DNA of 29,943 nt from an uncultured Lachnospiraceae bacterium (GTDB taxonomy: Bacteria; Bacillota; Clostridia; Lachnospirales; Lachnospiraceae), in assembly GCA_934402515.1 (NCBI GenBank), contig CAKRTZ010000024.1:1-29943 (forward strand), given 5' to 3'. Numbering within the stretch: the stretch's first letter is position 1; every line of letters starts with the position of its first letter. The translations under genes and the position numbers were made by a program. Of the stretch, positions 1 through 7,512 are shown piece by piece. A model generated the notes under the pieces. It saw only the letters and a list, made by a program, of their open reading frames with translations. It was not told where the DNA came from and ran no database searches.

Positions 1-29
1 GACAGCCGACATATAAAATGCCGGCTGTC
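1..29 (-). terminator. Hairpin after the ABC lipoprotein gene, probable terminator
   Basis: An inverted repeat with arms at 1-12 and 18-29 and a 5-nt loop lies just downstream of the stop of the lipoprotein gene on the minus strand. Eight outer pairs are perfect (GACAGCCG/CGGCTGTC), and the inner four include one pair that is G-U only in minus-strand RNA. The stretch where a U-run would follow is outside the window, so intrinsic termination is likely but not shown. Confidence 0.6.
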
Positions 30-74
30 CTGAATACAAATCCTATCCGGATTTTTCAATCATTCAATTTCTGC

Positions 75-1703
75 TTAGTGATATCCGTAGGTATCGCAGT
101 ATGCCTGCCACTGCTCTTTGAATCCTTCACGGCAAGCCTCGATGCCAGCGTCAGTCAGTTTCTGACGGAACTCCTCGACTGCTGCATCCACATCGGAAAC
201 CTGACCAGCCTGCAGAGGTGCCAGATACTGTTTGATAACATTGCTTACTGCAGTTCTCTCTGCCTGGTATGCCTCGTAATCCTCGCTGAAACCATCGTAG
301 ATGTTTACGTTGGGGAATTTGGTCTTTTCGCCAAGTTCAGTATATTTATCGAACATCTTCTGTAATTCTACATCGGTGCTCTGCTGCAGTTTGTAATCGC
401 CATTACGCAGGTTCCAGGTATTGAAACCTTCATAAGGGAAATCGGTAGACAGGTTGTTGTAGATACCATCGGTTACTTCGTAGTGGGTTCCCTCGATACC
501 ATACTGGCAGATATTGTTTGCTGTTTCATCAAGCAACAGGGTCTCTAACACTTTCATTGCTCTCTCAGGATTCTTGCAGCCACGAACGATTGCTGTACCG
601 TTCTGGGTTGCATGTCCGGGATAGATCACACCGGTAGTCTCGCCGTAAGCATAGTAAGCGGTTTCCCAATCGGGATGATCCTTGGAGAAATCAGAAATTG
701 CAGTAATCTGTTTGTTGGGGTTCTGTCCGGCGATTTCCGCTACGCACAGACCGTTCTTATAAGACTCACTGTCGTTGGTGTCAGATAATGCACTCTTGGA
801 CCAGAAACCTAAATCAGCCCATTCCTTTAAGAGTTTTACATCTTCTACGAAATCATCGGACCACCAGTAATCATATACCTGGTCGGGAGTGTCATAGTTT
901 GCAGCTAAACCATAAGGAAGTCCGTTTCTGTATACCCAGGGATATTTCAGGTTGAAAATCCATGCAGCATCGAAACCGGTAAATAAATCCTGGGACTCCT
1001 CAGTGGTTACGGTCAACAGACCCTGGTTAGGCTCGTTCTCTTTGATTCCTAACAGATATGCCTCAAAGTTCTCCAGGCTGTCGGGTACCGGTAAATCATA
1101 TTTCTTTCTTAAATCTTCACGGTATTTGATACCAGGGCTTACATACTCAGACCAGGTGTTAGGGATTGCATAGACGCATCCGTTTACACTACACATATTC
1201 AGTGCATTGTCACCGATGGCTGTCTTTAAGTCAGGAGATACGGTGTCCAGTAAATTATCCAGCTCCTCAAATGCGCCGCTGGATGCCAGCTGACCATAGT
1301 TTAACCAGTTTGCAATGTAGATTAAATCTGCATTACCGGAAGTAATTTCCAGGCTGTATTTCTGCTGGAAGTCTGTCCATGTGGAGAACTGGAAGTCAAC
1401 GGTAGCATTACATTTCTCTAACAGAATTTCATTCAGGGCATCCTCAACAGCCTGCTCATCTGCAGGTGCATCACCCATAACGTAGAATACCAGGTCTACT
1501 CTCTCAGACATATCCAGCTCGGTTGCTGCGGGAGCTGCGCTCTCGGTATCGACTGCTATTGTCTCCTCTGTTTTTGCGGTCTCCTCTTTTGCAGGTGTAG
1601 CTGCAGGGGTAGATGCGCTGCCATTGTCGCTGCTTCCACATGCGGAAAGCATTGCTGCGGTCATGCTTGCAATAAGCATAACGCTAAGTGCCTTTCTTTT
1701 CAT
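75..1703 (-). CDS. Carbohydrate ABC transporter substrate-binding lipoprotein
   Basis: 542 aa. This is the extracellular sugar-binding lipoprotein of a CUT1-type importer. Residues 1-22 form a lipoprotein signal peptide: KRK, a hydrophobic stretch, then the lipobox LSAC with Cys22 as the lipidation site. An Ala/Thr/Glu-rich linker (about 25-60) is followed by a family 1 solute-binding fold. The C-terminal 130 residues resemble the tail common in LplA/LipO-like binding proteins (DUF3502-like), and the length is typical of that group. The start is supported by AAGGAGG seven bases upstream. It is the third gene after two permeases, 136 bp behind the second; that gap holds two hairpins and an AAACGTTT site, so its expression may be set separately. 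The substrate cannot be read from sequence; an oligosaccharide or glycoside is likely. No ATPase gene is present nearby. Confidence 0.88.
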   Translation of the reverse strand: MKRKALSVMLIASMTAAMLSACGSSDNGSASTPAATPAKEETAKTEETIAVDTESAAPAATELDMSERVDLVFYVMGDAPADEQAVEDALNEILLEKCNATVDFQFSTWTDFQQKYSLEITSGNADLIYIANWLNYGQLASSGAFEELDNLLDTVSPDLKTAIGDNALNMCSVNGCVYAIPNTWSEYVSPGIKYREDLRKKYDLPVPDSLENFEAYLLGIKENEPNQGLLTVTTEESQDLFTGFDAAWIFNLKYPWVYRNGLPYGLAANYDTPDQVYDYWWSDDFVEDVKLLKEWADLGFWSKSALSDTNDSESYKNGLCVAEIAGQNPNKQITAISDFSKDHPDWETAYYAYGETTGVIYPGHATQNGTAIVRGCKNPERAMKVLETLLLDETANNICQYGIEGTHYEVTDGIYNNLSTDFPYEGFNTWNLRNGDYKLQQSTDVELQKMFDKYTELGEKTKFPNVNIYDGFSEDYEAYQAERTAVSNVIKQYLAPLQAGQVSDVDAAVEEFRQKLTDAGIEACREGFKEQWQAYCDTYGYH

Positions 1704-1747
1704 AAATGACCCTCCTTATAATAGGTAAAGTTGTAAATAATTTATAT

Positions 1748-1780
1748 AAAAGCCCTCCCCGACTCTCCAGTTCGGGCTTT
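1748..1780 (-). other. Intergenic hairpin ahead of the lipoprotein gene
   Basis: Arms AAAGCCC and GGGCTTT (1749-1755 and 1774-1780) enclose a second short pairing, CCCGA with TCGGG on the minus strand, so two alternative folds are possible. Minus-strand RNA continues with UUUUAUAU. It may be an attenuator, a partial terminator or an mRNA-stabilising stem between the permease and binding-protein cistrons; sequence alone does not decide. Confidence 0.45.
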
Positions 1781-1803
1781 CATATCAGTTACGGTTAATG
1801 TAG

Positions 1804-1811
1804 AAACGTTT
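1804..1811. promoter_or_regulatory. AAACGTTT palindrome between permease and lipoprotein genes
   Basis: An 8-bp AAACGTTT palindrome in the 136-bp gap before the lipoprotein gene. It has the same core as four sites clustered around the promoter of this operon at 4288-4427, which suggests the same LacI-family regulator binds here. I found no convincing promoter next to it, so its role is unclear. Confidence 0.4.
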
Positions 1812-1826
1812 TTATTTTCAGGAAAA

Positions 1827-1851
1827 GTAAAGGACTTTTTTAGCCCTTTAC
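1827..1851 (-). other. Stem-loop spanning the permease stop codon
   Basis: Seven perfect pairs (GTAAAGG at 1827-1833, CCTTTAC at 1845-1851) with an 11-nt loop that contains the stop codon of the upstream permease. Minus-strand RNA continues with only four U residues, so this is at best a weak terminator or a processing or stability element. Confidence 0.3.
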
Positions 1852-2760
1852 AGCTCCGACAGTGATTCCAGATACGAAGAATCTCTGTACGAAGGGATAA
1901 AACAGTAATACCGGTCCGGTTGCTACAACTGCCATGGCAAGTTTTACAGACTGTGTCGGTAAATCTGCGGTGGAGATGCTTGCGTTCTGTGCCATCTGTT
2001 TCATCGCAGTGGTTGCATTCAGTAAGTCATACAGGTAGAACTGCAATTCCCATGTCTCGGAATTGGTGGAGAACATGGAGGATCGATACCAGTCATTCCA
2101 GTAGCCCAGTGCCAGGAACAAACCGATGGTGGCAAGTCCAGGACCAAGGACAGGCAATACAATTTTAAAGAAAATGGTCAGATGTCCTGCGCCGTCAATC
2201 TTTGCAGATTCGGTAATAGCATCCGGTACGGAACCGGAGATAAAGGTTCTCATCAGGATAACCAGGAACGGACTCATCAGCGCGGGAAACCAGATAGCGA
2301 AGGTGGAACCCTTTAAGCCCAGTACGTTGGCATACATCAGATACCAGGGAATCATGCCGCCACCGAAAATGCTGGTAAAGTAAATCAGGAAGGATACGGT
2401 GTTGCGGTATTTGAACTCCTTACGGGAAATGACATAAGCAGTCAGGGTAATCATCAGCAGACCAAGACCAGTTCCCACGATGGTGTAGTAAAATGTCATT
2501 TTGTACGCCTGCAGGATATCCTTCGGTGCTTTAAAGATGGTCTTATAAGCGGCTAAGGTAAAGTCTCTCGGCAGGACACTGTAGCCCTGCGTTACAATCG
2601 TGTAGTCATCCGTAAAGGAACCTGACAAAATAATGATGAACGGAAGTACACAGATGATGGAACCCAGTGTCAAAAACACATAGGTAATAATATTGAAAGC
2701 GATTTCAGCTTTTCCTTTTTTTATTTTCTTCGATGTCTGAACAGTTGCTGCGTTGCTCAT
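1840..2760 (-). CDS. Carbohydrate ABC transporter permease (LplC/YtcP type)
   Basis: 306 aa inner-membrane permease of the same CUT1 importer. About six membrane segments are visible, beginning near residues 25-47 and ending near 275-295. The ATPase-contact EAA loop is present as ESAKIDGAGHLTIFFKIVLP, matching the EAA-G-I-LP pattern. The C-terminus FFVSGITVGAVKG is the usual ending of LplC/YtcP-like proteins. The start is 38 bp after the stop of the first permease, so the two are surely co-transcribed. Length is normal for the family. It should pair with the LplB-like permease upstream and use a shared MsmX-like ATPase encoded elsewhere, since none lies in the window. Confidence 0.9.
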   Translation of the reverse strand: MSNAATVQTSKKIKKGKAEIAFNIITYVFLTLGSIICVLPFIIILSGSFTDDYTIVTQGYSVLPRDFTLAAYKTIFKAPKDILQAYKMTFYYTIVGTGLGLLMITLTAYVISRKEFKYRNTVSFLIYFTSIFGGGMIPWYLMYANVLGLKGSTFAIWFPALMSPFLVILMRTFISGSVPDAITESAKIDGAGHLTIFFKIVLPVLGPGLATIGLFLALGYWNDWYRSSMFSTNSETWELQFYLYDLLNATTAMKQMAQNASISTADLPTQSVKLAMAVVATGPVLLFYPFVQRFFVSGITVGAVKG

Positions 2761-2798
2761 CGTTAAATCCTCCTTCTATATGCTGCTCGGCTGCGTCC

Positions 2799-4244
2799 TT
2801 AGAACAGGGCGTATTCCGGATTCTTTCTCTTTACTAAGAAGTTGGTCAGTACGATGATAACAAATCCGAATACGGACTGGTACAGACCGGCTGCCGTTCC
2901 AAGACCAATACTGAGCGGCTGTGTCATCGTGATACGATATACATAGGTATCCAGAATATCGGTGATGTTGTAAAGCACACCATTGTTTCCAATTAACTGG
3001 TAGAACAGTTCAAACTGTCCTTTCATGATGCTGCCCAGTGCATACAGTAACAGAATGATAAAGGTAGGTTTGATGAGAGGTACGGTAATGTACCAAATCT
3101 GTTGGAAGATGTTTGCTCCATCCACCTTTGCTGCCTCGTACAGCTCACTGTCAATACCCATAATCGTTGCCAGGTATACAACCATTCCGTATCCGATGTT
3201 CTTCCAGATGTAGAACGCAGTGATTAAGAACGGCCAGTAACCAGGGGTGTTGTAGAAATCAATTCTTTCTCCGTCAAAGGAGGTTACAATATTGTTAATC
3301 AGACCAACCTCATACTCGAACATGTTGTAAACCAGTACCTTCAAAATAACGAAGGATACGAAGTAAGGCATGAACATTAAAGTCTGTGATGTTTTCTTAA
3401 ACCATTTCACGGTAACCTGGCTGACAAAGATTGCGAATATAATCTGTAAGATGTTGCCGAGAACGATGAACACCAGGTTGTACAGGACGGTGTTTCTCGT
3501 CAGTCGGAACAAATCCGCTTTTATCAGGAACTCGAAGTTCTTAAATCCTACAAAAGGACTTGACCATAAGCCGTCTCGGAAATTGAAGTTTGTAAATGCG
3601 TAATACACACCGAGCATAGGCAGATAGTTGTTAATCATGAAGTAGATGAAGGTCGGAACCAGCATCAGAAACAGTACCCAGTTTTTCTGTAACTCTCTCA
3701 GGATGCCGTGCTCTTTATAAAGAACTCTCTCCTCTGCCTCAAGGATTTTGATAATCACATACGCGGCAGTTGTAAGGATGAAACTGATAACAACCATGCC
3801 GGAAATTCGGAATACGCTGTTGCCAAGCTTGTTGTTGGCAAAAACGGTAAATCCCATTGCTGCCAGACAGGTAATCATCTGTAACAGCATCGCTGCTTTT
3901 CCTGCTGCGTAGATTCCCAGATTTCCTTTCAATCCCTTTACACCAGCCAGTTCTTTTACCAGGTACATCACCTGAAGGACTAACGATGCGGATAATAAAA
4001 TGAGAAGAATCATCGCATACAGACCCAGGATTCCTGCTCCGGAATTCTGTACAAACTGCAACAGATTAAACAGATGATATTTGTTATGTAAGGGTTCTGC
4101 TGTACTGAACTGTTCCAGATTTTTCAAGTGATACCACCCGAATACCGGAATGGAATACAATACGCTGATTACGCTGGCAAGTAATGCGAACCAGATGCCT
4201 GCTTTCCGGTTTTTGAACTCTTTCTTCAGAAAAGTCTTATTCAT
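2799..4244 (-). CDS. LplB-type ABC permease with a long membrane N-terminal extension
   Basis: 481 aa. Residues from about 185 to the end are a standard LplB/YtcO-like permease: the KNWVLFLMLVPTFIYF entry helix, about six membrane segments, the EAA loop YEAAKVDGANIFQQIWYITVPL and the C-terminus KRKNPEYALF. The first 180 residues are extra. They contain about four hydrophobic segments (near 17-37, 72-97, 110-135 and 143-165) and a charged linker before the permease. Usual LplB proteins are about 300 aa. There is no internal Met in a suitable place before the canonical part, so the extension is not a start-site artefact. It is the first gene of its operon, with a clear promoter and palindromic operators upstream. 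The extension's role is unknown. Confidence 0.88.
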   Translation of the reverse strand: MNKTFLKKEFKNRKAGIWFALLASVISVLYSIPVFGWYHLKNLEQFSTAEPLHNKYHLFNLLQFVQNSGAGILGLYAMILLILLSASLVLQVMYLVKELAGVKGLKGNLGIYAAGKAAMLLQMITCLAAMGFTVFANNKLGNSVFRISGMVVISFILTTAAYVIIKILEAEERVLYKEHGILRELQKNWVLFLMLVPTFIYFMINNYLPMLGVYYAFTNFNFRDGLWSSPFVGFKNFEFLIKADLFRLTRNTVLYNLVFIVLGNILQIIFAIFVSQVTVKWFKKTSQTLMFMPYFVSFVILKVLVYNMFEYEVGLINNIVTSFDGERIDFYNTPGYWPFLITAFYIWKNIGYGMVVYLATIMGIDSELYEAAKVDGANIFQQIWYITVPLIKPTFIILLLYALGSIMKGQFELFYQLIGNNGVLYNITDILDTYVYRITMTQPLSIGLGTAAGLYQSVFGFVIIVLTNFLVKRKNPEYALF

Positions 4245-4287
4245 GTATTCTACCGCCTTCCAAAGCTTTTACGCTTGTTGATTGGGT

Positions 4288-4309
4288 GAAATAAAAACGT
4301 TTTTATTTC
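4288..4309. promoter_or_regulatory. 22-bp palindromic operator downstream of the ABC operon promoter
   Basis: A perfect 22-bp palindrome with half site GAAATAAAAAC and core AAACGTTT. It starts a few bases downstream of the expected transcription start of the promoter at 4320-4348, a classic position for repression by a LacI-family protein. The cognate regulator is not encoded next to it in this window. Confidence 0.65.
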
Positions 4310-4319
4310 TTATGTGTTT

Positions 4320-4348
4320 ATCTTATCATTTTGCCCTAAGTTCGTCAA
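4320..4348 (-). promoter_or_regulatory. Sigma-A promoter of the first ABC operon
   Basis: On the minus strand TTGACG (4343-4348) and TAAGAT (4320-4325) are separated by exactly 17 bp. The expected start is near 4313, about 70 bp ahead of the LplB-like gene. It sits between the downstream palindrome (4288-4309) and three upstream AAACGTTT sites (4383-4427). Confidence 0.7.
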
Positions 4349-4382
4349 TATAGCATTTTATTTTTGTGAATTAGTCACAATT

Positions 4383-4427
4383 AAAACGTTTTTAAAACGT
4401 TTACATCAGCTCTTTATTGAAACGTTT
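4383..4427. promoter_or_regulatory. Cluster of three AAACGTTT palindromes upstream of the promoter
   Basis: Sites at 4383-4392 (AAAACGTTTT), 4395-4402 and 4420-4427. The first two centres are 11 bp apart, one helical turn, and the third is 25 bp further. They lie 35-80 bp upstream of the -35 box. With the 4288-4309 site this gives four copies in 140 bp, which suggests cooperative binding or a repression loop around the promoter. Confidence 0.6.
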
Positions 4428-4441
4428 TTATTGTTTTGCAC

Positions 4442-4519
4442 AAAAAAAGGAAGTAGTGTCATTAAACACCGTCCGCTCAACAGCAAAACACTGGCTGTTT
4501 TGCTGTTCACACCACTTCC
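4442..4519 (-). terminator. Nested two-stem terminator of the PAS hybrid kinase gene
   Basis: In minus-strand RNA an outer 11-bp stem pairs 4509-4519 with 4449-4459 (one G-U) and is followed directly by seven U residues (4442-4448). Inside it is a second, perfect 12-bp hairpin (4479-4490 with 4496-4507). The outer 5' arm begins in the last codons of the kinase gene, so the stop codon lies inside the structure. Confidence 0.8.
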
Positions 4520-6546
4520 AATAAGGTTTTGTACAGGAAATTCTTGCTGATGGGTTTGGTAATGTGTCCGTTCATTCCTGCCTCTCTGGAACGTTTCCGA
4601 TCTTCCTCATAGGCATTCGCCGTCATGGCTATAATGGGTACTGATCCGGCATCCGGACGCCCCGATGCCCGGATCGCTCTTGCTGCCTCCAGTCCATCCA
4701 TCACCGGCATAAAAATATCCATCAGAATCACATCAAAGTATCCCGGCTGGGATTCCATAAAAGCACGAACCCCCATTTCTCCGTTATCCGCCCGGGTCAC
4801 TTCCATATTTACATATTCCAGAAGTTTTTTTGCAATCTTATAGTTAACCAGATTATCCTCTACCAAAAGGACCCTCTTGCCCTGCAGTTTCTCTGTATCC
4901 AGTTCTGTCTTGATCTCCGGCTGTTCCTCCTCCATTTCCGGCGACACCGGTTTCAATGGCAGATCTACAATGAATTCCGTGCCGACTCCCACTTCACTTT
5001 GAATGGTAATCTGTCCCTGCATGGCATCCACAATTTCCTTGGCAATGGAGAGCCCCAGTCCGCTTCCTTCAATACCGCTCTCTTCATTTTTGCGTTCTCT
5101 GGTAAAAGGTTCAAAGGCATGTTCCATAAATTCCCGGGACATGCCGATTCCATCGTCTTTTACCCGGAATCTGGTCCACACCACACATCCTTCCTTGCGC
5201 AATGCCTGCGAGGTAAAGGAAATATTGCCGCCTTCGGGTGTATATTTGGACGCATTACTTAACAGGTTGAAGAACAACTGATTAAATCTCTTTCCGTCCA
5301 CCATGACCGTATTAAATCCGCACGCCATATCCATATAAAAATTCTGTTTTTTGGCATCCATCATGGGCTTGATATTGATCCTGGTCAGGCGTTCAAAATT
5401 CTCTATGGTTTCCAGTTCCTCTTCCAGTTTGAAACCACCCTTTTCCATACGGGATGCATCCAGAATATCATCAATCAGTCCCAGCAGGAAATTTCCGGAA
5501 TCCCGTATCGTCTGAATACACTCCTGCACGTTTTTCTTGCTTGGATCCAGTTCCAGGAGCTGTGCCATTCCCATAATCGCGTTGAGAGGAGTCCGGATGT
5601 CATGACTGATCAATGCCATAAAACGATTTTTTACTTCCAGTGCAGACTCTGCTTCCTTAAGCATTTGCTGTACCAGTTCTTTCTGTTTTCTTTCCTCCGC
5701 CACCGTGTCCGTCATATCCATTCGTCCAAAGAGAATCTGCTCCTTGTCCGCATCCATATATCGAAACCGTTCATGATAAATATGTAATTTTTCATGCTGC
5801 TCATCCCATTCCTCAATATCAAATTCATAAGTGGGATGATTTTCCAGCATTTTTTTCAAATGCTCAATTTCCATCACCGGCCGGATTCGCTGGTAGTCTT
5901 TTTCTGTGGCAAAATATTTACGCCGCTTCTCAATACTTGCGGCAATATATTCCTGGTAAATCCCATGATGGATCGTGAGTTCTGTCTCGTCCTCGTCCGG
6001 TGCCATATAATTAAAGAACCCGGTCTCCATATTCAAAATTCCAAAGAAGTCGTACCGGTAGTTCATAATTGCCTTTACAACGCTCTTACGGATATGGCTC
6101 CTGTCCACATCATGGATATAAAATAAGGCCATGATATCGCCATGATCTGTGTCCTGCCGCAGTTTGGCAGTGAGCCGCACCCAGCGGTAGGTTCCATCCT
6201 GCATCCGGCACTGGCACTCCGTCACTCTGCGATCCTGTCCTTTTTCATAAAATTCCAGCAGTTGTTTTGCTGGAAAAATCTTCCGTACCTGCTCCCTGGA
6301 GGTCTGCAGCCCGCATTGCTGCACAACACTTTCCAGAAGTTCCTCATAGGTGTGGACTTCTCCCAGCTGCAGCTTATCATCCACGGAGGAGCGGACGATT
6401 TTTTCATCCGACATATTGATATAGAATTTCGCCAGAATGTTATAGCCCTGAATTTCCCCCAGATACCATAACTCCATGTTGAATTTCATATCATATGCCA
6501 ACGATTCCCAGAGATTCTGGTTAATCTGTTCGATGGATTGTGTCAT
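4507..6546 (-). CDS. Cytoplasmic PAS hybrid sensor histidine kinase/response regulator
   Basis: 679 aa, without signal peptide or membrane helices. Two PAS-like regions (about 25-150 and 160-285) lead through a short coiled coil to a complete HisKA domain with the H-box SHDIRTPLN (His315). The HATPase domain has its N-box Asn431, G1 box DDGIGM (464-469) and G2 box GSGLGLS (494-500). A C-terminal receiver (about 556-679) has acidic residues E563/D564, phospho-acceptor Asp610 in LMDIFMP, the MTANA Thr and the TKP Lys. All catalytic residues are therefore intact. It appears monocistronic, with a plausible promoter at 6604-6632 and its own terminator. There is no output domain after the receiver, so phosphate would pass to an HPt protein or act by protein contact. 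It lies next to the ABC operon, but a sensing link to sugar is only inference. Confidence 0.9.
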   Translation of the reverse strand: MTQSIEQINQNLWESLAYDMKFNMELWYLGEIQGYNILAKFYINMSDEKIVRSSVDDKLQLGEVHTYEELLESVVQQCGLQTSREQVRKIFPAKQLLEFYEKGQDRRVTECQCRMQDGTYRWVRLTAKLRQDTDHGDIMALFYIHDVDRSHIRKSVVKAIMNYRYDFFGILNMETGFFNYMAPDEDETELTIHHGIYQEYIAASIEKRRKYFATEKDYQRIRPVMEIEHLKKMLENHPTYEFDIEEWDEQHEKLHIYHERFRYMDADKEQILFGRMDMTDTVAEERKQKELVQQMLKEAESALEVKNRFMALISHDIRTPLNAIMGMAQLLELDPSKKNVQECIQTIRDSGNFLLGLIDDILDASRMEKGGFKLEEELETIENFERLTRINIKPMMDAKKQNFYMDMACGFNTVMVDGKRFNQLFFNLLSNASKYTPEGGNISFTSQALRKEGCVVWTRFRVKDDGIGMSREFMEHAFEPFTRERKNEESGIEGSGLGLSIAKEIVDAMQGQITIQSEVGVGTEFIVDLPLKPVSPEMEEEQPEIKTELDTEKLQGKRVLLVEDNLVNYKIAKKLLEYVNMEVTRADNGEMGVRAFMESQPGYFDVILMDIFMPVMDGLEAARAIRASGRPDAGSVPIIAMTANAYEEDRKRSREAGMNGHITKPISKNFLYKTLLEVV

Positions 6547-6603
6547 GTTCCTTGTTTCCCCACTCTGTTCTATTTCCCAATTTGTTCAATACCCATATTT
6601 TTT

Positions 6604-6632
6604 ATTATACTTCCGATATCTTATAAAATCCA
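6604..6632 (-). promoter_or_regulatory. Probable promoter of the PAS hybrid kinase
   Basis: Minus strand: a perfect TATAAT (6604-6609) lies 17 bp from TGGATT (6627-6632), which matches the -35 consensus at only three positions. The region also carries the divergent promoter of the plus-strand hemolysin III gene. Confidence 0.5.
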
Positions 6633-6666
6633 CATGGATTGCCGGGAATCTTTTATAAATTCTTCA

Positions 6667-6695
6667 TTGACAGGTTATACTTTATGATGTAGTAT
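6667..6695 (+). promoter_or_regulatory. Promoter of the hemolysin III homologue
   Basis: A perfect -35 TTGACA (6667-6672), 17-bp spacer and -10 TAGTAT (6690-6695), about 78 bp ahead of the chosen start codon. Confidence 0.65.
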
Positions 6696-6772
6696 TTGTT
6701 TATCTTATATGTAGTTTTTAAAACCACATTGTAAAAAATACCTTGGGAAATGGAAAGAATGGAGGTTTTACT

Positions 6773-7426
6773 ATGTTACAGATTACAATTCGGGAACCCT
6801 GGAGTGCATTCACTCATTTTATCGGCATGATGCTTTCCATCATCGCCGCTGTTCCTCTTTTAATTAAGGCTGGGCTGTCCGGCACCGGCATGATTTTCTG
6901 GTCCTGTGGGATTTTTATCAGCAGCATGATTCTGCTCTATGGTGCCAGCACCTTATACCACTCCATCAGCATCGGCGGCAGGTTGGAACGCATCTGTAAG
7001 AAGATGGATCACATGATGATTTTTGTGCTGATTGCCGGTTCTTACACCCCGGTGTGCGTCATCGCCCTGGGCGAAAATCTTGGCTATCCGCTGCTTGCCC
7101 TTGTGTGGGGTGTGGCAATCGTTGGCATGGTTATCAAAGGTTTCTGGGTTTACTGCCCGAAATGGTTTTCTTCTATTCTTTATATTGCAATGGGATGGCT
7201 CTGCGTGCTGGTGTTCCGGCCCCTTATGGAAACCCTCCCCGCAGCAGCCTTTGGCTGGCTCTTTGCCGGCGGCGTCATTTACACCATAGGCGGCATTATC
7301 TACGCTTTGAAACTGCCTCTTTTTAACCAACTCCACAAAAATTTTGGCAGCCATGAAATCTTCCACCTTTTTGTCCTCGCCGGAAGTATCTGCCACTTTA
7401 TCTTTGTGTTCCGGTATTTGGCATAG
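6773..7426 (+). CDS. Hemolysin III / YqfA (TrhA) family membrane protein
   Basis: 217 aa from the chosen start. It is a seven-helix membrane protein of the HlyIII/PAQR-like family. Conserved features are the N-terminal THFIG, LYGASTLYHS, the DHMMIFVLIAGSYTP segment and the C-terminal HEIFHLFVLAGSICH, which hold the His and Asp residues thought to bind a metal in this family. The ATG at 6773 is preferred over the TTG at 6743 because GGAGG sits seven bases before it. It is transcribed alone, between divergent and convergent neighbours, with a promoter and terminator visible. Family members are linked to membrane homeostasis; haemolytic activity should not be assumed. Confidence 0.88.
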   Translation: MLQITIREPWSAFTHFIGMMLSIIAAVPLLIKAGLSGTGMIFWSCGIFISSMILLYGASTLYHSISIGGRLERICKKMDHMMIFVLIAGSYTPVCVIALGENLGYPLLALVWGVAIVGMVIKGFWVYCPKWFSSILYIAMGWLCVLVFRPLMETLPAAAFGWLFAGGVIYTIGGIIYALKLPLFNQLHKNFGSHEIFHLFVLAGSICHFIFVFRYLA

Positions 7427-7453
7427 TTGGAAAATTTTCCTATATAATAACAT

Positions 7454-7490
7454 ACGCCAGTCGGTCATAACCCGGCTGGCGTTTATTTTT
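7454..7490 (+). terminator. Terminator of the hemolysin III gene
   Basis: An 11-bp stem ACGCCAGTCGG / CCGGCTGGCGT (one G-U pair) with a 7-nt loop, followed by TTATTTTT. It lies between convergent genes. On the minus strand the following sequence is A/T-rich too, so it may also serve metY. Confidence 0.8.
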
Positions 7491-7512
7491 CTCAATTCAG
7501 TTTTTCTCTTTC

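Noticed and set aside
4383..4427. AAACGTTT sites as CcpA cre elements
   Set aside because: They lack the TGNAANCGNNNNCA spacing: TGAAACG is one base short before the CG. Perfect symmetry around the central CG fits a dedicated LacI-family regulator better.
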